64,000 nucleotides of DNA from Neisseria montereyensis (GTDB lineage Bacteria > Pseudomonadota > Gammaproteobacteria > Burkholderiales > Neisseriaceae): positions 62,001 through 126,000 of the forward strand of contig NZ_JANUXW010000003.1 of the NCBI RefSeq assembly GCF_024834045.1, in the 5' to 3' direction. The notes below the pieces were generated by a model that was not told the DNA's origin, ran no database searches, and saw only the letters and a program-made list of their open reading frames with translations. Positions 22,084 through 31,006 of this stretch are shown one piece after another (the first letter of the stretch is position 1; each line of letters opens with the position of its first letter). Made by a program: the position numbers and the translations under genes.

Positions 22084-22125
22084 AAGGCCGTCTGAAAAAA
22101 ACTTAATCTGCTTTCAGGCGGCCTT
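22084..22125 (-). terminator. Imperfect DUS hairpin after clpX
   Basis: AAGGCCGTCTGAAA pairs with TTTCAGGCGGCCTT (one G-T pair) across a 14-base loop. The right copy is a DUS variant. Confidence 0.65.
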
Positions 22126-22148
22126 GATTATGCCAAGATTAAAAATGG

Positions 22149-23441
22149 TTATGCGGCCGGTTTTTTATCGCCGGCTTCGGCCTGTGCCTGATATTCGCTG
22201 CCGTCGGCCAACAACAGTTTCGGCTGTTCGCCTTTTTCAATCACATTTTCATTAATCACGACTTTTTTCACTTCTTTTAAATCCGGCAGCATATACATGG
22301 TTTCAAGCAGGCTGCGTTCGACAATCGAGCGTAAGCCGCGTGCGCCGGTTTTGCGCTCCATAGCCTGTTTGGCAATGCTGTGTAGGGCGGAGGGCAATAC
22401 TTCTAATTCCACACCTTCCATAGCAAACAAGGCTTGATATTGTTTGATTAAAGCGTTTTTAGGTTCGGTGAGAATATTGATTAATGCTTCTTCGTCTAAT
22501 TCTGCCAATGTGGCAATCACGGGCAGGCGGCCGATAAGTTCGGGAATCAGGCCGAATTTAATCAAATCTTCCGGCTCGACTGTTTCAAATAAGGCACTTA
22601 TATCGGCATTTTCATCTTTGCTGCTGACAACGGCGCCAAAGCCGATGCCGCCTTTTTCGGTACGTTGGCGGATGACTTTTTCCAAACCTGCAAACGCACC
22701 GCCGCAGATAAATAGGATATTGGTGGTGTCGACATTAATAAATTCTTGATTCGGGTGTTTGCGCCCGCCTTGCGGGGGAACGGAAGCGACGGTGCCCTCT
22801 ACCAGTTTCAACAAGGCTTGCTGAACGCCTTCGCCGGATACGTCGCGGGTAATCGAAGGGTTGTCGCTTTTGCGGGATATTTTGTCAATTTCGTCTATAT
22901 AAACGATACCGCGCTGTGCTTTTTCAACGTCGAAATCGCATTTGCCCAGTAGTTTGGTAATAATCTGTTCGACATCTTCACCCACATAACCGGCTTCGGT
23001 GAGGGTGGTGGCATCGGCCATCACAAACGGTACGTCTAATTTACGCGCCAACGATTGCGCCAAGAGTGTTTTACCCGAACCGGTGGGGCCGATTAATAAA
23101 ATATTACTTTTGGAAAGCTCTACGCTGCCACTGCTTTTCGGATGGCGCAAACGCTTATAATGGTTATATACGGCCACTGCCAAAGCTTTTTTCGCTTGCT
23201 CTTGGCCGATAACGTGATCATTCAGATTGGCAACAATCTCGGCAGGGGTAGGTAGTTTTTCGAGTGTGCCGTTTTCATTTTCTTCATCGGAAAAGTCGGC
23301 GTCATCGTGTTGGCTGTGAAGCATAATGCCGCAAGTTTCGACACATTCGTTGCAGATAAAGGCATGTTCGCCTTCAATTAGGTTTTGTACTTCGTGCTCG
23401 GGCTTGCCGCAAAACGAGCAGAAACGTTTTTCGTCAGACAT
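22149..23441 (-). CDS. clpX: ATP-dependent Clp protease ATP-binding subunit ClpX
   Basis: AAA+ unfoldase that feeds proteins to ClpP. The 430-residue protein has the N-terminal zinc-binding domain with C8, C11, C30 and C33, Walker A GPTGSGKT near residue 122, Walker [10 protein letters not shown] near 190, the pore-loop GYVGEDVE and the ClpP-contacting IGF loop (KGGIGFGA). I chose the start at 23441 ([12 protein letters not shown]); an ATG 8 codons upstream adds non-conserved residues. clpP is not adjacent, which differs from many bacteria. Confidence 0.97.
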   Translation of the reverse strand: MSDEKRFCSFCGKPEHEVQNLIEGEHAFICNECVETCGIMLHSQHDDADFSDEENENGTLEKLPTPAEIVANLNDHVIGQEQAKKALAVAVYNHYKRLRHPKSSGSVELSKSNILLIGPTGSGKTLLAQSLARKLDVPFVMADATTLTEAGYVGEDVEQIITKLLGKCDFDVEKAQRGIVYIDEIDKISRKSDNPSITRDVSGEGVQQALLKLVEGTVASVPPQGGRKHPNQEFINVDTTNILFICGGAFAGLEKVIRQRTEKGGIGFGAVVSSKDENADISALFETVEPEDLIKFGLIPELIGRLPVIATLAELDEEALINILTEPKNALIKQYQALFAMEGVELEVLPSALHSIAKQAMERKTGARGLRSIVERSLLETMYMLPDLKEVKKVVINENVIEKGEQPKLLLADGSEYQAQAEAGDKKPAA

Positions 23442-23833
23442 ATTTATATTTTCTTTTTGAATCATTTATCAATTTAAAGCAGGTTTAAACCTGCATAACC
23501 TTTTAGTATAATGAGTATCGGCCTGTTTATCAAACCGATACATTGCGGTTGAGTATAACAGGCGTTATTCAGACGGCCTTCATTTTGCAGAAAATAACCG
23601 CTATTGTGCGGCATAAGATGCAAACTAATGAAAAATATACGCTAATTTACTTTACAAGCGGATACTGTTTAATGAATAATCATAGCAGTTCGCATTAAGC
23701 GTAACGTCATAAAACACGGAAGGTAGTATCCGGAAACGTCCGGCGGGCATAATTTTAATATTTTAAAGCCCCGTACCTGTCTGTATTTTTTCATTTTTTT
23801 AACACTTGCGGATAATAAACAGAAAGATACTTT
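23442..23833. other. Divergent intergenic region clpX / pbpG
   Basis: A 392-base gap that must carry promoters for both genes. One inverted-orientation DUS core lies near 23570, and a small CCGGA-AACG-TCCGG hairpin at 23730-23743 is about 90 bases before pbpG. No coding sequence is evident. Confidence 0.5.
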
Positions 23834-24772
23834 ATGATGAATTTTAGTAAAAAAATTGCAGCAGCTTGTTTGAGCCTCGGATTGATGACTTTTGCGATTC
23901 CTGCATCAGCCGATGATTTAGACGTGCTTGGCCAGTTTTTAGAACAGAACTTCCCGGTAGAAAGCGATCCTTTAGACGCTTTTGCGGTTATGAATTCGGA
24001 TAATCAGTTGGAAGCGCAAGCGGCCTATGCAGGGCCGTTATTGGCATCTCAATCCGCCTTGATTGTCAACAATAAAACCGGCGAAGTATTGTTTCAAAAA
24101 AACTCTAATCGGGTAATGCCGATTGCTTCCATTTCCAAATTGATGTCTGCGATGGTTTTGTTGGACGCTCATCTGGATATGAATGAGAACATTACCATTA
24201 CGGAAGCGGAAATCGACCGCTTGAAAGGCACCAGCAGCCGTTTGAGTATCGGAACAACCCTGCCGCGCAGCGAGTTACTCCATCTGAGCCTGATGAGTAG
24301 TGAAAACCGTGCCACCCATGCCTTGGGACGGAGCTACCCCGGCGGGATGTCGGCTTTTGTGGCGGCAATGAACCGCAAAGCACAAAGCTTGGGTATGACC
24401 AACAGCCGTTTTTATGAGCCGACAGGTTTGGATTTCCGTAATGTATCCACTGCGGTTGATTTAAGCAAAATGGTTCAGGCCGCCAGCAAATATCCGGAAA
24501 TCCGCCGTAACACTACATCGAATTATGGTTCTGTTTATACCAAAAGAGGCCGTCAGCGTTATAAAAACAGCAATGCTTTAGTTCGTGAAGGCAATTGGAA
24601 TATCGAGCTTCAAAAAACGGGTTATATCCGTGAATCAGGCCGTTCTATGGTTGTGAAAGCAAACGTACAAAATCAGCCTGTAACCATCGTTTTACTCAAT
24701 TCGCCGTCTTCGTTGAGCAGGGTTAACGATGCCCGTAAAATCGAATCTTGGATGTTGCAAAGACGCTCTTAA
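23834..24772 (+). CDS. pbpG: D-alanyl-D-alanine endopeptidase, PBP7 family
   Basis: Serine peptidase that cleaves peptide cross-links in peptidoglycan; periplasmic. The 312-residue protein has a signal peptide (cleavage near ASA-DD, residue 26-27) and all three penicillin-binding motifs: SISK at 99-102 with nucleophile Ser99, SEN at 156-158, and KTG at 261-263. Length and motif spacing fit PBP7 rather than the larger DacB. Either of the first two Met codons may start translation. A DUS hairpin ends the unit. Confidence 0.93.
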   Translation: MMNFSKKIAAACLSLGLMTFAIPASADDLDVLGQFLEQNFPVESDPLDAFAVMNSDNQLEAQAAYAGPLLASQSALIVNNKTGEVLFQKNSNRVMPIASISKLMSAMVLLDAHLDMNENITITEAEIDRLKGTSSRLSIGTTLPRSELLHLSLMSSENRATHALGRSYPGGMSAFVAAMNRKAQSLGMTNSRFYEPTGLDFRNVSTAVDLSKMVQAASKYPEIRRNTTSNYGSVYTKRGRQRYKNSNALVREGNWNIELQKTGYIRESGRSMVVKANVQNQPVTIVLLNSPSSLSRVNDARKIESWMLQRRS

Positions 24773-24809
24773 TGGTTACTTTGTTAATCATATAATGGGT
24801 GTTTTTACC

Positions 24810-24842
24810 AAAAGCCGTCTGAAATGGGTTCAGACGGCTTTT
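24810..24842 (+). terminator. DUS hairpin after pbpG
   Basis: AAAAGCCGTCTGAA and its complement form a 14-bp stem with a 5-base loop and end in T residues. Confidence 0.85.
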
Positions 24843-25083
24843 TAAATATATAACTAAAATATTGTTTTTTATGAAATTTTAAAAATTTACAAGTATTATC
24901 AATAAAATTAACTATAGTTTTACTCTAATTTTTTATAAACTTAGAGTATAATTACTAAACTATAAAGCACACATGAGGCTTTCAACTGCATCTGCTCTTA
25001 TTAAGACATAGATGTTTTAAAGAGTATTTTTTTAAGTATGAGGCGGTTAGGAAACCGGACATCTACAAGAGAAGGAAATTTTA
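24843..25083 (+). other. AT-rich leader upstream of the nitronate monooxygenase-like gene
   Basis: With the terminator this makes a 311-base gap. The first 120 bases are very AT-rich and can hold the promoter (a TATAAT-like segment lies near 24947). The last part carries a small CGGTT-AGGAA-ACCGG stem about 40 bases before the ATG. No known riboswitch was recognised. Confidence 0.4.
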
Positions 25084-26265
25084 ATGCAACACAACTTTAA
25101 CCCGTTAGTCATCCGTGGCAAATCTTTAATTCCGATTGTGCAAGGCGGTATGGGTGTCGGTGTTTCTGCTTCCAAACTTTCCAGCGCGGTAGCGCGTGAA
25201 AACGGTATCGGTACCATTGCCAGTGTGGATTTACGCCACTTGCATGATGATTTGCTTGCCGAATCCAAAGTGAACCCGACCGAAGAAAAATATTGCAAAC
25301 TCAATCATATTGCGTTGGATCGTGAGATTCAGGCTGCGAGAGCCAACACCGAAGGCAAAGGCATGATTGCGGTGAATGTGATGAAAGCGGTAAAAGACCA
25401 TCAGGCTTTGGTTCGCCAAGCGTGTGAATCGGGTGCTGATGCGATTGTGATGGGTGCAGGCCTACCGTTGGATTTACCGGAAATGACCGAAGGCTATCAT
25501 AAAGATGTTGCATTGCTGCCGATTTTATCGGAATCGCGCGGTATTAATATTGTTTTAAAACGTTGGATGAAAAAAGGTATTTTACCCGATGCCATTGTTA
25601 TCGAGCACCCTGCCCATGCAGCCGGACACTTGGGTGCGATGACGGTTGACGGTGTGAACGATGAAAAATTCGAATTCAAACGTGTGATTGAAGAAACCTT
25701 TGAAGTGTTTAAAAAACTTGGTTTGGAAAGCGAAAAAATTCCATTGGTTTTAGCAGGCGGTATGGCTAACTTTGAAAAAATTACCACGGCATTGAAAACT
25801 TGGGGTGCTTCCGCTGTACAAATCGGCACGGCATTTGCCGTGACGGAAGAGGGTGATGCCCATTTGAATTTCAAGAAAACTTTGGCCGGTGCGCCGACCG
25901 AGCAAGTGGTTGAGTTTATGTCGGTAGCCGGACTGCCGGCGCGTGGTGTCCGCACTAAGTTTTTGGATAACTACATTAAACGCGAAGCCAAATTGCAGGC
26001 CAATGCCAAAGCGGATCCGCGCCGTTGTACCCAAGGCATTAACTGCCTTTCCGTGTGCGGATTGAGAGACGGTTTGGAAAAAGTCGGTCAGTTCTGTATC
26101 GATATCCAATTGGCCGCCGCATGGCGTGGCGAAGTGGATAAAGGCTTGTTCTTCCGTGGAAAGGATCCGCTGCCGTTTGGTTATTCGATTCGCTCGGTAC
26201 ATGAAACCATACAATATTTATTGCATGGCCATATTGTGGAAAACCTGCAATTACAGGCAGGTTAA
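25084..26265 (+). CDS. Nitronate monooxygenase-like FMN oxidoreductase
   Basis: TIM-barrel flavoprotein of the 2-nitropropane dioxygenase family; members oxidise nitronates or reduce quinones. The 393 residues show the N-terminal VQGGMGVGVS phosphate and flavin region, the catalytic-type His182 in HAAGHLGAM, the FMN loops LAGGMA and VQIGTAFAVTEE, and a C-terminal Cys motif C-x5-C-x3-C (RRCTQGINCLSVCG near 322-335), which is not needed for FMN binding. GAAGGAAA precedes the ATG. It stands alone; the substrate cannot be told from the sequence. Confidence 0.85.
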   Translation: MQHNFNPLVIRGKSLIPIVQGGMGVGVSASKLSSAVARENGIGTIASVDLRHLHDDLLAESKVNPTEEKYCKLNHIALDREIQAARANTEGKGMIAVNVMKAVKDHQALVRQACESGADAIVMGAGLPLDLPEMTEGYHKDVALLPILSESRGINIVLKRWMKKGILPDAIVIEHPAHAAGHLGAMTVDGVNDEKFEFKRVIEETFEVFKKLGLESEKIPLVLAGGMANFEKITTALKTWGASAVQIGTAFAVTEEGDAHLNFKKTLAGAPTEQVVEFMSVAGLPARGVRTKFLDNYIKREAKLQANAKADPRRCTQGINCLSVCGLRDGLEKVGQFCIDIQLAAAWRGEVDKGLFFRGKDPLPFGYSIRSVHETIQYLLHGHIVENLQLQAG

Positions 26266-26284
26266 TGGCGAACAACTGAATAAC

Positions 26285-26317
26285 AAGGCCGTCTGAAAAT
26301 CCTATTCAGACGGCCTT
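26285..26317 (+). terminator. DUS hairpin after the nitronate monooxygenase-like gene
   Basis: AAGGCCGTCTGAA with its complement, 13-bp stem and 7-base loop. Confidence 0.75.
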
Positions 26318-26352
26318 TTATTAATAGAAAAGTTTTCGATAAGATAATATCA

Positions 26353-26388
26353 AATCAAGCCGTCTGAAACTTTTCAGACGGCTTGATT
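26353..26388 (-). terminator. DUS hairpin after nlpD
   Basis: Perfect 17-bp stem built on AAGCCGTCTGAAA with flanking AATC/GATT. Together with the previous hairpin, each of the two convergent genes has its own. Confidence 0.8.
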
Positions 26389-26414
26389 GATGAAGAATGA
26401 AAGAAAGTTGGATA

Positions 26415-27101
26415 TCAATTTAAATAAGGCGTTGGGTTCACGGCTTTACCGTTAATGCGGACTTCAAAATGCAATTTCACCCGATCGGTGTCGCTGCTGC
26501 CCATAGTGGCAATGGTTTGACCGGCTTTTACGGTTTGACCTTTTTTCACTAAAAAAGTATCGTTGTGGGCATAAGCCGTGAGTGTGCTGCTGTTGTGGCT
26601 GATTAAAATCAGTTTGCCGTAGCCGCGCAAGCCCTCGGCGGCATAGAGCACTTTACCGTCGGCAGCGGCTCTGACGGGTGTGCCGCGTACACCGCCGATA
26701 TCAATGCCTTTGTTTGACGTGCCGTTATATGTTTTAATAATATTGGCTTTGCCATTGTCTATTGGCCATTGCATATGCAGCCGGTTGGTTGGTGCAACCG
26801 TACGCGCCGAGCGGGTGCGGGAAGTGGAAGATGTTGAGGACGAAGAGCCGGAGCGGACACGCAAAACCTGACCGACTTCTATTTTTGACGGATCTCTCAG
26901 GTTGTTCCATGCCGCCAATGTTTTCGTGCTTTGCCCGAAACGTAAACCGATACGATAAAGGTTGTCGCCACGTTGTACACGGTAATATCCGTCGGGTACG
27001 GGACCGTTGGCCGGGGTGCCGGCACAAGCTGTCAATATGGTTAAAGAAACAAGGAAACCGTATTTTTTAAGGGCGGTATAAAAGGGGATTTGTATATTCA
27101 T
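26415..27101 (-). CDS. nlpD: NlpD-like lipoprotein with LysM and degenerate LytM (M23) domains
   Basis: Probable activator of cell-wall amidases at division. From the ATG at 27101 the product has 228 residues: a signal peptide with lipobox LTAC (Cys26), a LysM domain at about 39-83, a Ser/Thr/Arg linker, and an M23 domain at about 115-228. In active M23 enzymes zinc is held by His, Asp and HxH. Here the first His is Asn130 (NKGIDIGG), Asp134 is kept, and HxH is K209-L-H211. This matches the inactive NlpD/EnvC type, not a hydrolase. The start is uncertain: an in-frame ATG 11 codons upstream (27134) also fits, and neither has a strong ribosome site. Confidence 0.85.
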   Translation of the reverse strand: MNIQIPFYTALKKYGFLVSLTILTACAGTPANGPVPDGYYRVQRGDNLYRIGLRFGQSTKTLAAWNNLRDPSKIEVGQVLRVRSGSSSSTSSTSRTRSARTVAPTNRLHMQWPIDNGKANIIKTYNGTSNKGIDIGGVRGTPVRAAADGKVLYAAEGLRGYGKLILISHNSSTLTAYAHNDTFLVKKGQTVKAGQTIATMGSSDTDRVKLHFEVRINGKAVNPTPYLN

Positions 27102-27283
27102 GGCCGTAAGGATAACAAATTTTTCCCTTGCCATGACATATTCGGACAGATTTTGCCTCGGTGCTTTACTTTTTTTTACGACCTGAGTTTTACCCGTTTT
27201 GACAACCATCAAGCTTGAAAGTAGTGGCGCTTAGCTCTATTTTAGCGGTTCGGATAACAATTAATACTATCAAGGAAAACATT

Positions 27284-27772
27284 ATGCGTTTTTTCGGTAT
27301 CGGGTTTTTGGTACTGTTGTTTTTAGAAATTATGTCTATCGTATGGGTAGCCGATTTTATAGGAGGTACGGCAACGCTTGGTTTGATGATTCTCAGTTTT
27401 ATCGGCGGCATGCTGATGTTGCGGCATACCGGCCTTTCCGGTGTGTTTTTGGCAGGAGCGGCGATTCGTTCGGGCGAACAAATTTCCATGTATGAAATGC
27501 TATGGCCGATACGTTATGCAGTGGCAGCGCTTTTATTCATGAGTCCGGGTTTTGTTTCCTTGCTGATTGGATTGATTTTATTGTTACCTTTTAAAGGCAA
27601 GCCTATTGCTACGATGCAGCAGCAGACCTTTGGCGGCAGCCGTGATGAAAATCCTTTTACCAGGCAGCGTACACGGAGTAATGATAATGACGATATTATC
27701 GAGGGTGAATACACGGTAACAACGCCGTCTGAAAAAGACAAACAAAACTATATCGAACACAAGCCCGATTAA
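27284..27772 (+). CDS. fxsA: FxsA family membrane protein
   Basis: Small inner-membrane protein whose E. coli relative relieves phage T7 exclusion by F; the normal role is unclear. The 162 residues have hydrophobic segments at about 2-22, 27-47 and 75-110 and the FxsA pattern (ATLGLMILSFIGGMLMLR, MLWPIRYAVAALLFMSPGFVSLLIG). The charged tail is Asn/Asp/Arg-rich. The ATG at 27284 follows CAAGGAAA; a longer frame reaching 27215 adds non-conserved sequence. Divergent from nlpD. Confidence 0.88.
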   Translation: MRFFGIGFLVLLFLEIMSIVWVADFIGGTATLGLMILSFIGGMLMLRHTGLSGVFLAGAAIRSGEQISMYEMLWPIRYAVAALLFMSPGFVSLLIGLILLLPFKGKPIATMQQQTFGGSRDENPFTRQRTRSNDNDDIIEGEYTVTTPSEKDKQNYIEHKPD

Positions 27773-27800
27773 TAAGCAGATAATACTCGGTTTTTTATCA

Positions 27801-27826
27801 AGGCCGTCTGAATTTTCAGACGGCCT
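27801..27826 (+). terminator. DUS hairpin after fxsA
   Basis: AGGCCGTCTGAA and its exact complement separated by only two bases. Confidence 0.75.
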
Positions 27827-27936
27827 AAACATTGTCAAATGTATAAGGGAAATAGTTCCGGTCTGTTATGTGTAAATTATCGTTCGGCGTGAATCCAAGA
27901 AATGTTATACTTAACAACTTATGCAATACGGAGCAA

Positions 27937-27954
27937 CCCGAACACTTGTTCGGG
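27937..27954 (+). other. Perfect palindrome just upstream of trpA
   Basis: CCCGAACA-CT-TGTTCGGG, 16 bases before the trpA ATG. It may be an operator or a leader hairpin; no T-run follows, so it is not a standard terminator. Confidence 0.5.
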
Positions 27955-27970
27955 CACAATAAATTATTAT

Positions 27971-28753
27971 ATGAGTAGAATTCAGCAGATTTTCAGCAAA
28001 CAGGGCGATAACAAGGCTCTGATTCCCTATATTACCGTCGGCGATCCCGATATCCGAACCACATTGGCGTTAATGCATAGCATGGCAGCAAACGGTGCCG
28101 ATATTATTGAGTTGGGCGTGCCTTTTTCCGACCCGATGGCAGACGGCCCTACCATACAACGTGCTGCGGAACGTGCTTTAGCCAAAGGCGTGTCATTGAG
28201 CGATGTACTGGATTTGGTGAAAGCATTTCGGGAAACCAACCAAACAACGCCGGTTATTTTGATGGGTTATCTCAATCCCGTACACAAAATGGGCTATGTT
28301 GAGTTCGCACAACGGGCGGCAGCAGCAGGCGTTGACGGTGTGTTAACCGTTGACTCGCCCGTGGAAACCATTTCCCCGTTATACAAAGCCTTAAAAGCCA
28401 ATGGTTTGGACTGTATTTTTTTGATTGCACCGACAACCGATGAAGAACGGATGGCGGCAATCGGCAAATTGGCAAGCGGCTTTGTTTATTATGTTTCACT
28501 GAAGGGCGTCACCGGTGCGGCTTCGTTAAATACGGACGAAGTTGCCGCCAAGCTGGCGGTTTTGCGCCGCCATATCCAAGTGCCCATCGGTGTCGGTTTT
28601 GGTATTTCGGACGCTGATAGCGCGCGTAAAGTGGCTGCGGTGGCCGATGCGGTGATTATCGGTAGCCGCATAGTGAAAGAAATCGAAAACCATCCCGGTC
28701 AGGAGGCGCAAGCCGTCGGCACATTGGTAGCTACGCTGAAAGCCGCTATTTAA
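27971..28753 (+). CDS. trpA: Tryptophan synthase alpha subunit
   Basis: Cleaves indole-3-glycerol phosphate to indole, which passes to the beta subunit. The 260-residue TIM barrel has the catalytic Glu in IIELGVPFSDP (near residue 49) and the catalytic Asp in GADGVLTVD-type sequence further on, with the phosphate loops GVTGAA and VGFGIS. The ATG at 27971 begins the canonical MSRIQQIFSK, although no ribosome site is visible; an upstream in-frame start at 27902 would read through the palindrome. trpB is not adjacent; trpA is followed by accD. Confidence 0.95.
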   Translation: MSRIQQIFSKQGDNKALIPYITVGDPDIRTTLALMHSMAANGADIIELGVPFSDPMADGPTIQRAAERALAKGVSLSDVLDLVKAFRETNQTTPVILMGYLNPVHKMGYVEFAQRAAAAGVDGVLTVDSPVETISPLYKALKANGLDCIFLIAPTTDEERMAAIGKLASGFVYYVSLKGVTGAASLNTDEVAAKLAVLRRHIQVPIGVGFGISDADSARKVAAVADAVIIGSRIVKEIENHPGQEAQAVGTLVATLKAAI

Positions 28754-29036
28754 AAGCCATTTCAGGATATAAAACAGAATGGTGAAGTAAAAATAGCAGT
28801 TGCCAATCCGGTTGTTGCTGGCTTATATTGGCGACCATATTTCAAAAATACATGTTCTGGTTATCTTATGGTGATTATCCGTATCCTATTAATTTAATGA
28901 TAATGACTTAATATTTTCGGTTTTGTGAAATATGCCGTATTGAATAATATTGAGCCCAAACAAACCGCTGAATGTATGAATATACACAGCCATAGACGGC
29001 AAGATAAGCCGTCTGAAAACAATAAAGGAGCTTTCA

Positions 29037-29909
29037 ATGAGCTGGTTAGATAAAATCCTTCCCCCAAAAATCAAACGTGAAGACAAAAACGAATCTACTG
29101 TTCCGGAAGGATTATGGTACAAATGCCCCAATTGTTCCGCCACGCTTTATACAACCGATTTGCAGCAGAATCAACAGGTTTGCCCGAAGTGCGGCTATCA
29201 TAATCCTTTATCGGCCCGCGAACGGATTCATTTGCTACTTGATGAAGAAGGGCACGAAGAAATCGGTGCTAACGTTAAACCGGTGGATATCCTGAAGTTT
29301 AAAGACACTAAAAAATATCCCGATCGGCTTTCTGCAGCGCGTAAAGCAACCGGTGAAGACGATGCTTTGGTGGTGATAAAAGGTACGATGAACGGTTTGC
29401 CCGTTGTGGTTGCTTCTTTTGAATTCCGCTTTATCGGTGGTTCTATGGGTTCTGTTGTGGGTGAGCGTTTTGTCGAAGGTGTGCGCCGTGCCGCTGCCGA
29501 TAATTGTTCGTTTATTTGCGTGGCTGCTTCCGGTGGCGCCCGTATGCAGGAAGGTTTGAGTTCTTTGATGCAGATGACCAAAACCAGCGCATCTTTGCAT
29601 TTGCTTTCCGAGAAAAACTTGCCGTTTATCTCGGTTTTAACCGATCCGACGATGGGTGGCGTATCGGCCAGCTTCGCATTTTTGGGCGATATTGTGTTGG
29701 CAGAGCCGAAAGCATTAATCGGGTTTGCCGGCCCGCGCGTGATTGAGCAAACCGTACGCGAAACCTTGCCCGAAGGCTTCCAACGTGCTGAGTTCTTATT
29801 GGAAAAGGGTGCGATTGATCAGATTGTCGACCGCCGTGAAATGAAAACCCGTATTAGCAATTTGATTGCTTTGCTGCGTCGTCAGGAAGCGGTTACCTTG
29901 CCGGTATAA
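29037..29909 (+). CDS. accD: Acetyl-CoA carboxylase carboxyltransferase subunit beta
   Basis: With AccA moves CO2 from carboxybiotin to acetyl-CoA to make malonyl-CoA for fatty-acid synthesis. The 290 residues have the N-terminal zinc ribbon with C30, C33, C49 and C52, then the crotonase-fold core ([35 protein letters not shown]). AAAGGAG precedes the ATG. The partner gene accA lies about 8 kb away at 37798, on the same strand. Confidence 0.97.
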   Translation: MSWLDKILPPKIKREDKNESTVPEGLWYKCPNCSATLYTTDLQQNQQVCPKCGYHNPLSARERIHLLLDEEGHEEIGANVKPVDILKFKDTKKYPDRLSAARKATGEDDALVVIKGTMNGLPVVVASFEFRFIGGSMGSVVGERFVEGVRRAAADNCSFICVAASGGARMQEGLSSLMQMTKTSASLHLLSEKNLPFISVLTDPTMGGVSASFAFLGDIVLAEPKALIGFAGPRVIEQTVRETLPEGFQRAEFLLEKGAIDQIVDRREMKTRISNLIALLRRQEAVTLPV

Positions 29910-29919
29910 TTTATAAAAT

Positions 29920-29958
29920 AAAAACAAGGCCGTCTGAATTTCAGACGGCCTTGTTTTT
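29920..29958. terminator. DUS hairpin between convergent accD and folE2
   Basis: AAAAACAAGGCCGTCTGA and its complement form an 18-bp stem with A and T runs outside, so it can work in both directions. Confidence 0.85.
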
Positions 29959-30002
29959 ATGGGAAAAGTGATATTGGTTATTCAACCTAATACAATACTT
30001 CT

Positions 30003-30776
30003 TTAAGGATGTGCGATATAGGCATAAGCGGAATGATTGTGTATGGATTCGAAGTTTTCACTTTCGACAATAAATCCGTGTATACGTTTATCGGCCAATA
30101 AACGGGTGGCAACATCGCGTACCATATCTTCGACGAACTTGGGGTTTTCGTAGGCTTGTTCGGTCACGAATTTTTCATCGGGGCGTTTGAGCAGGCCGTA
30201 AAGCTGGCAGGAGGCTTGCGATTCCACACAATCAATTACTTCTTCGATGCCGATTTCGCTGCTGCAAGTGAGCGTAACGGTAACGTGAGAGCGTTGGTTG
30301 TGGGCGCCGTATTGTGAAATTTCTTTGGAACACGGGCACAAGCTGGTAACAGGTACAAGTACTTTGAGCGTATGGCTGTATTCGCCGTTTTTAATTTCAC
30401 CGGTAAGGGTGACATCATAATCGAGTAGGGATTGGATGCCCGAAACCGGTGCGGCTTTTTTACGGAAAAACGGAAACGATATGCTGATTTTGCCGGAATG
30501 CGAATCCAACAAAGTTGTCATTTCATTCGTGAGTGTTTGTAGGCGGTCGAAAGATAAGGCTTCGGTTTGCTTTTCCATGAGTGCGACAAAGCGCGACATG
30601 TGCGTGCCTTTTTGTTCGGCAGGCAGATAGACGGTCATGGTTAGGCGGGCGACGGTGTGTTGCCGGCCTTCTGCAGTGTCTAAGGTAATGGGAAAACGTA
30701 AGTCTTTAATGCCGACCTGATTAATCGGCAGGTTGCGTAAATCGCGGGTGGATTGCACGTCTGCAATGGCGTTCAT
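30003..30776 (-). CDS. folE2: GTP cyclohydrolase FolE2 (type IB)
   Basis: First step of folate and queuosine precursor synthesis; the zinc-independent alternative to FolE. The 257 residues include the active-site Cys147 in [10 protein letters not shown], followed by His159 and His164 (YGAHNQRSH), as in the neisserial enzyme. In several bacteria FolE2 is induced by zinc starvation. The leader has AAAGGAA before the ATG and a small AAGGCT-CTC-AGCCTT stem. A possible Zur site lies near 30911. Confidence 0.96.
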   Translation of the reverse strand: MNAIADVQSTRDLRNLPINQVGIKDLRFPITLDTAEGRQHTVARLTMTVYLPAEQKGTHMSRFVALMEKQTEALSFDRLQTLTNEMTTLLDSHSGKISISFPFFRKKAAPVSGIQSLLDYDVTLTGEIKNGEYSHTLKVLVPVTSLCPCSKEISQYGAHNQRSHVTVTLTCSSEIGIEEVIDCVESQASCQLYGLLKRPDEKFVTEQAYENPKFVEDMVRDVATRLLADKRIHGFIVESENFESIHNHSAYAYIAHP

Positions 30777-30910
30777 GCGGTAGATTTCCTTTGCATCTAA
30801 AAGGCTGAGAGCCTTTATGTGTGGGTGTCGGCTAAAAATACAAGGCCGTTTGGAACGGTTTTTTCAGACGGCCTGAGTGTCGTCTGTAACCATCTGTTTT
30901 TCATTTTAGC

Positions 30911-30925
30911 GGTTAATTATATCAC
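30911..30925. promoter_or_regulatory. Possible Zur-like site between folE2 and the trans-sulfuration gene
   Basis: GGTTAATTATATCAC is an imperfect inverted repeat resembling the neisserial Zur pattern (TGTTAT...ATAACA). The match is partial. Confidence 0.2.
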
Positions 30926-31006
30926 TTGGATTTCTGCACAACATTGATTGTTTCTATTTTTTAGATAGTGATAAAATTTCTTTTCGTCCACTTGAAAGGT
31001 TTTGCC

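Noticed and set aside
26415-27101. Active M23 endopeptidase
   Set aside because: Two of the zinc-binding His are replaced (Asn130, Lys209), matching non-catalytic NlpD-type proteins.
30843-30874. Terminator hairpin upstream of folE2
   Set aside because: The left copy (GGCCGTTTGG) is too decayed to pair well, and it lies between two divergent genes where no transcript should end; only the right-hand DUS is intact.
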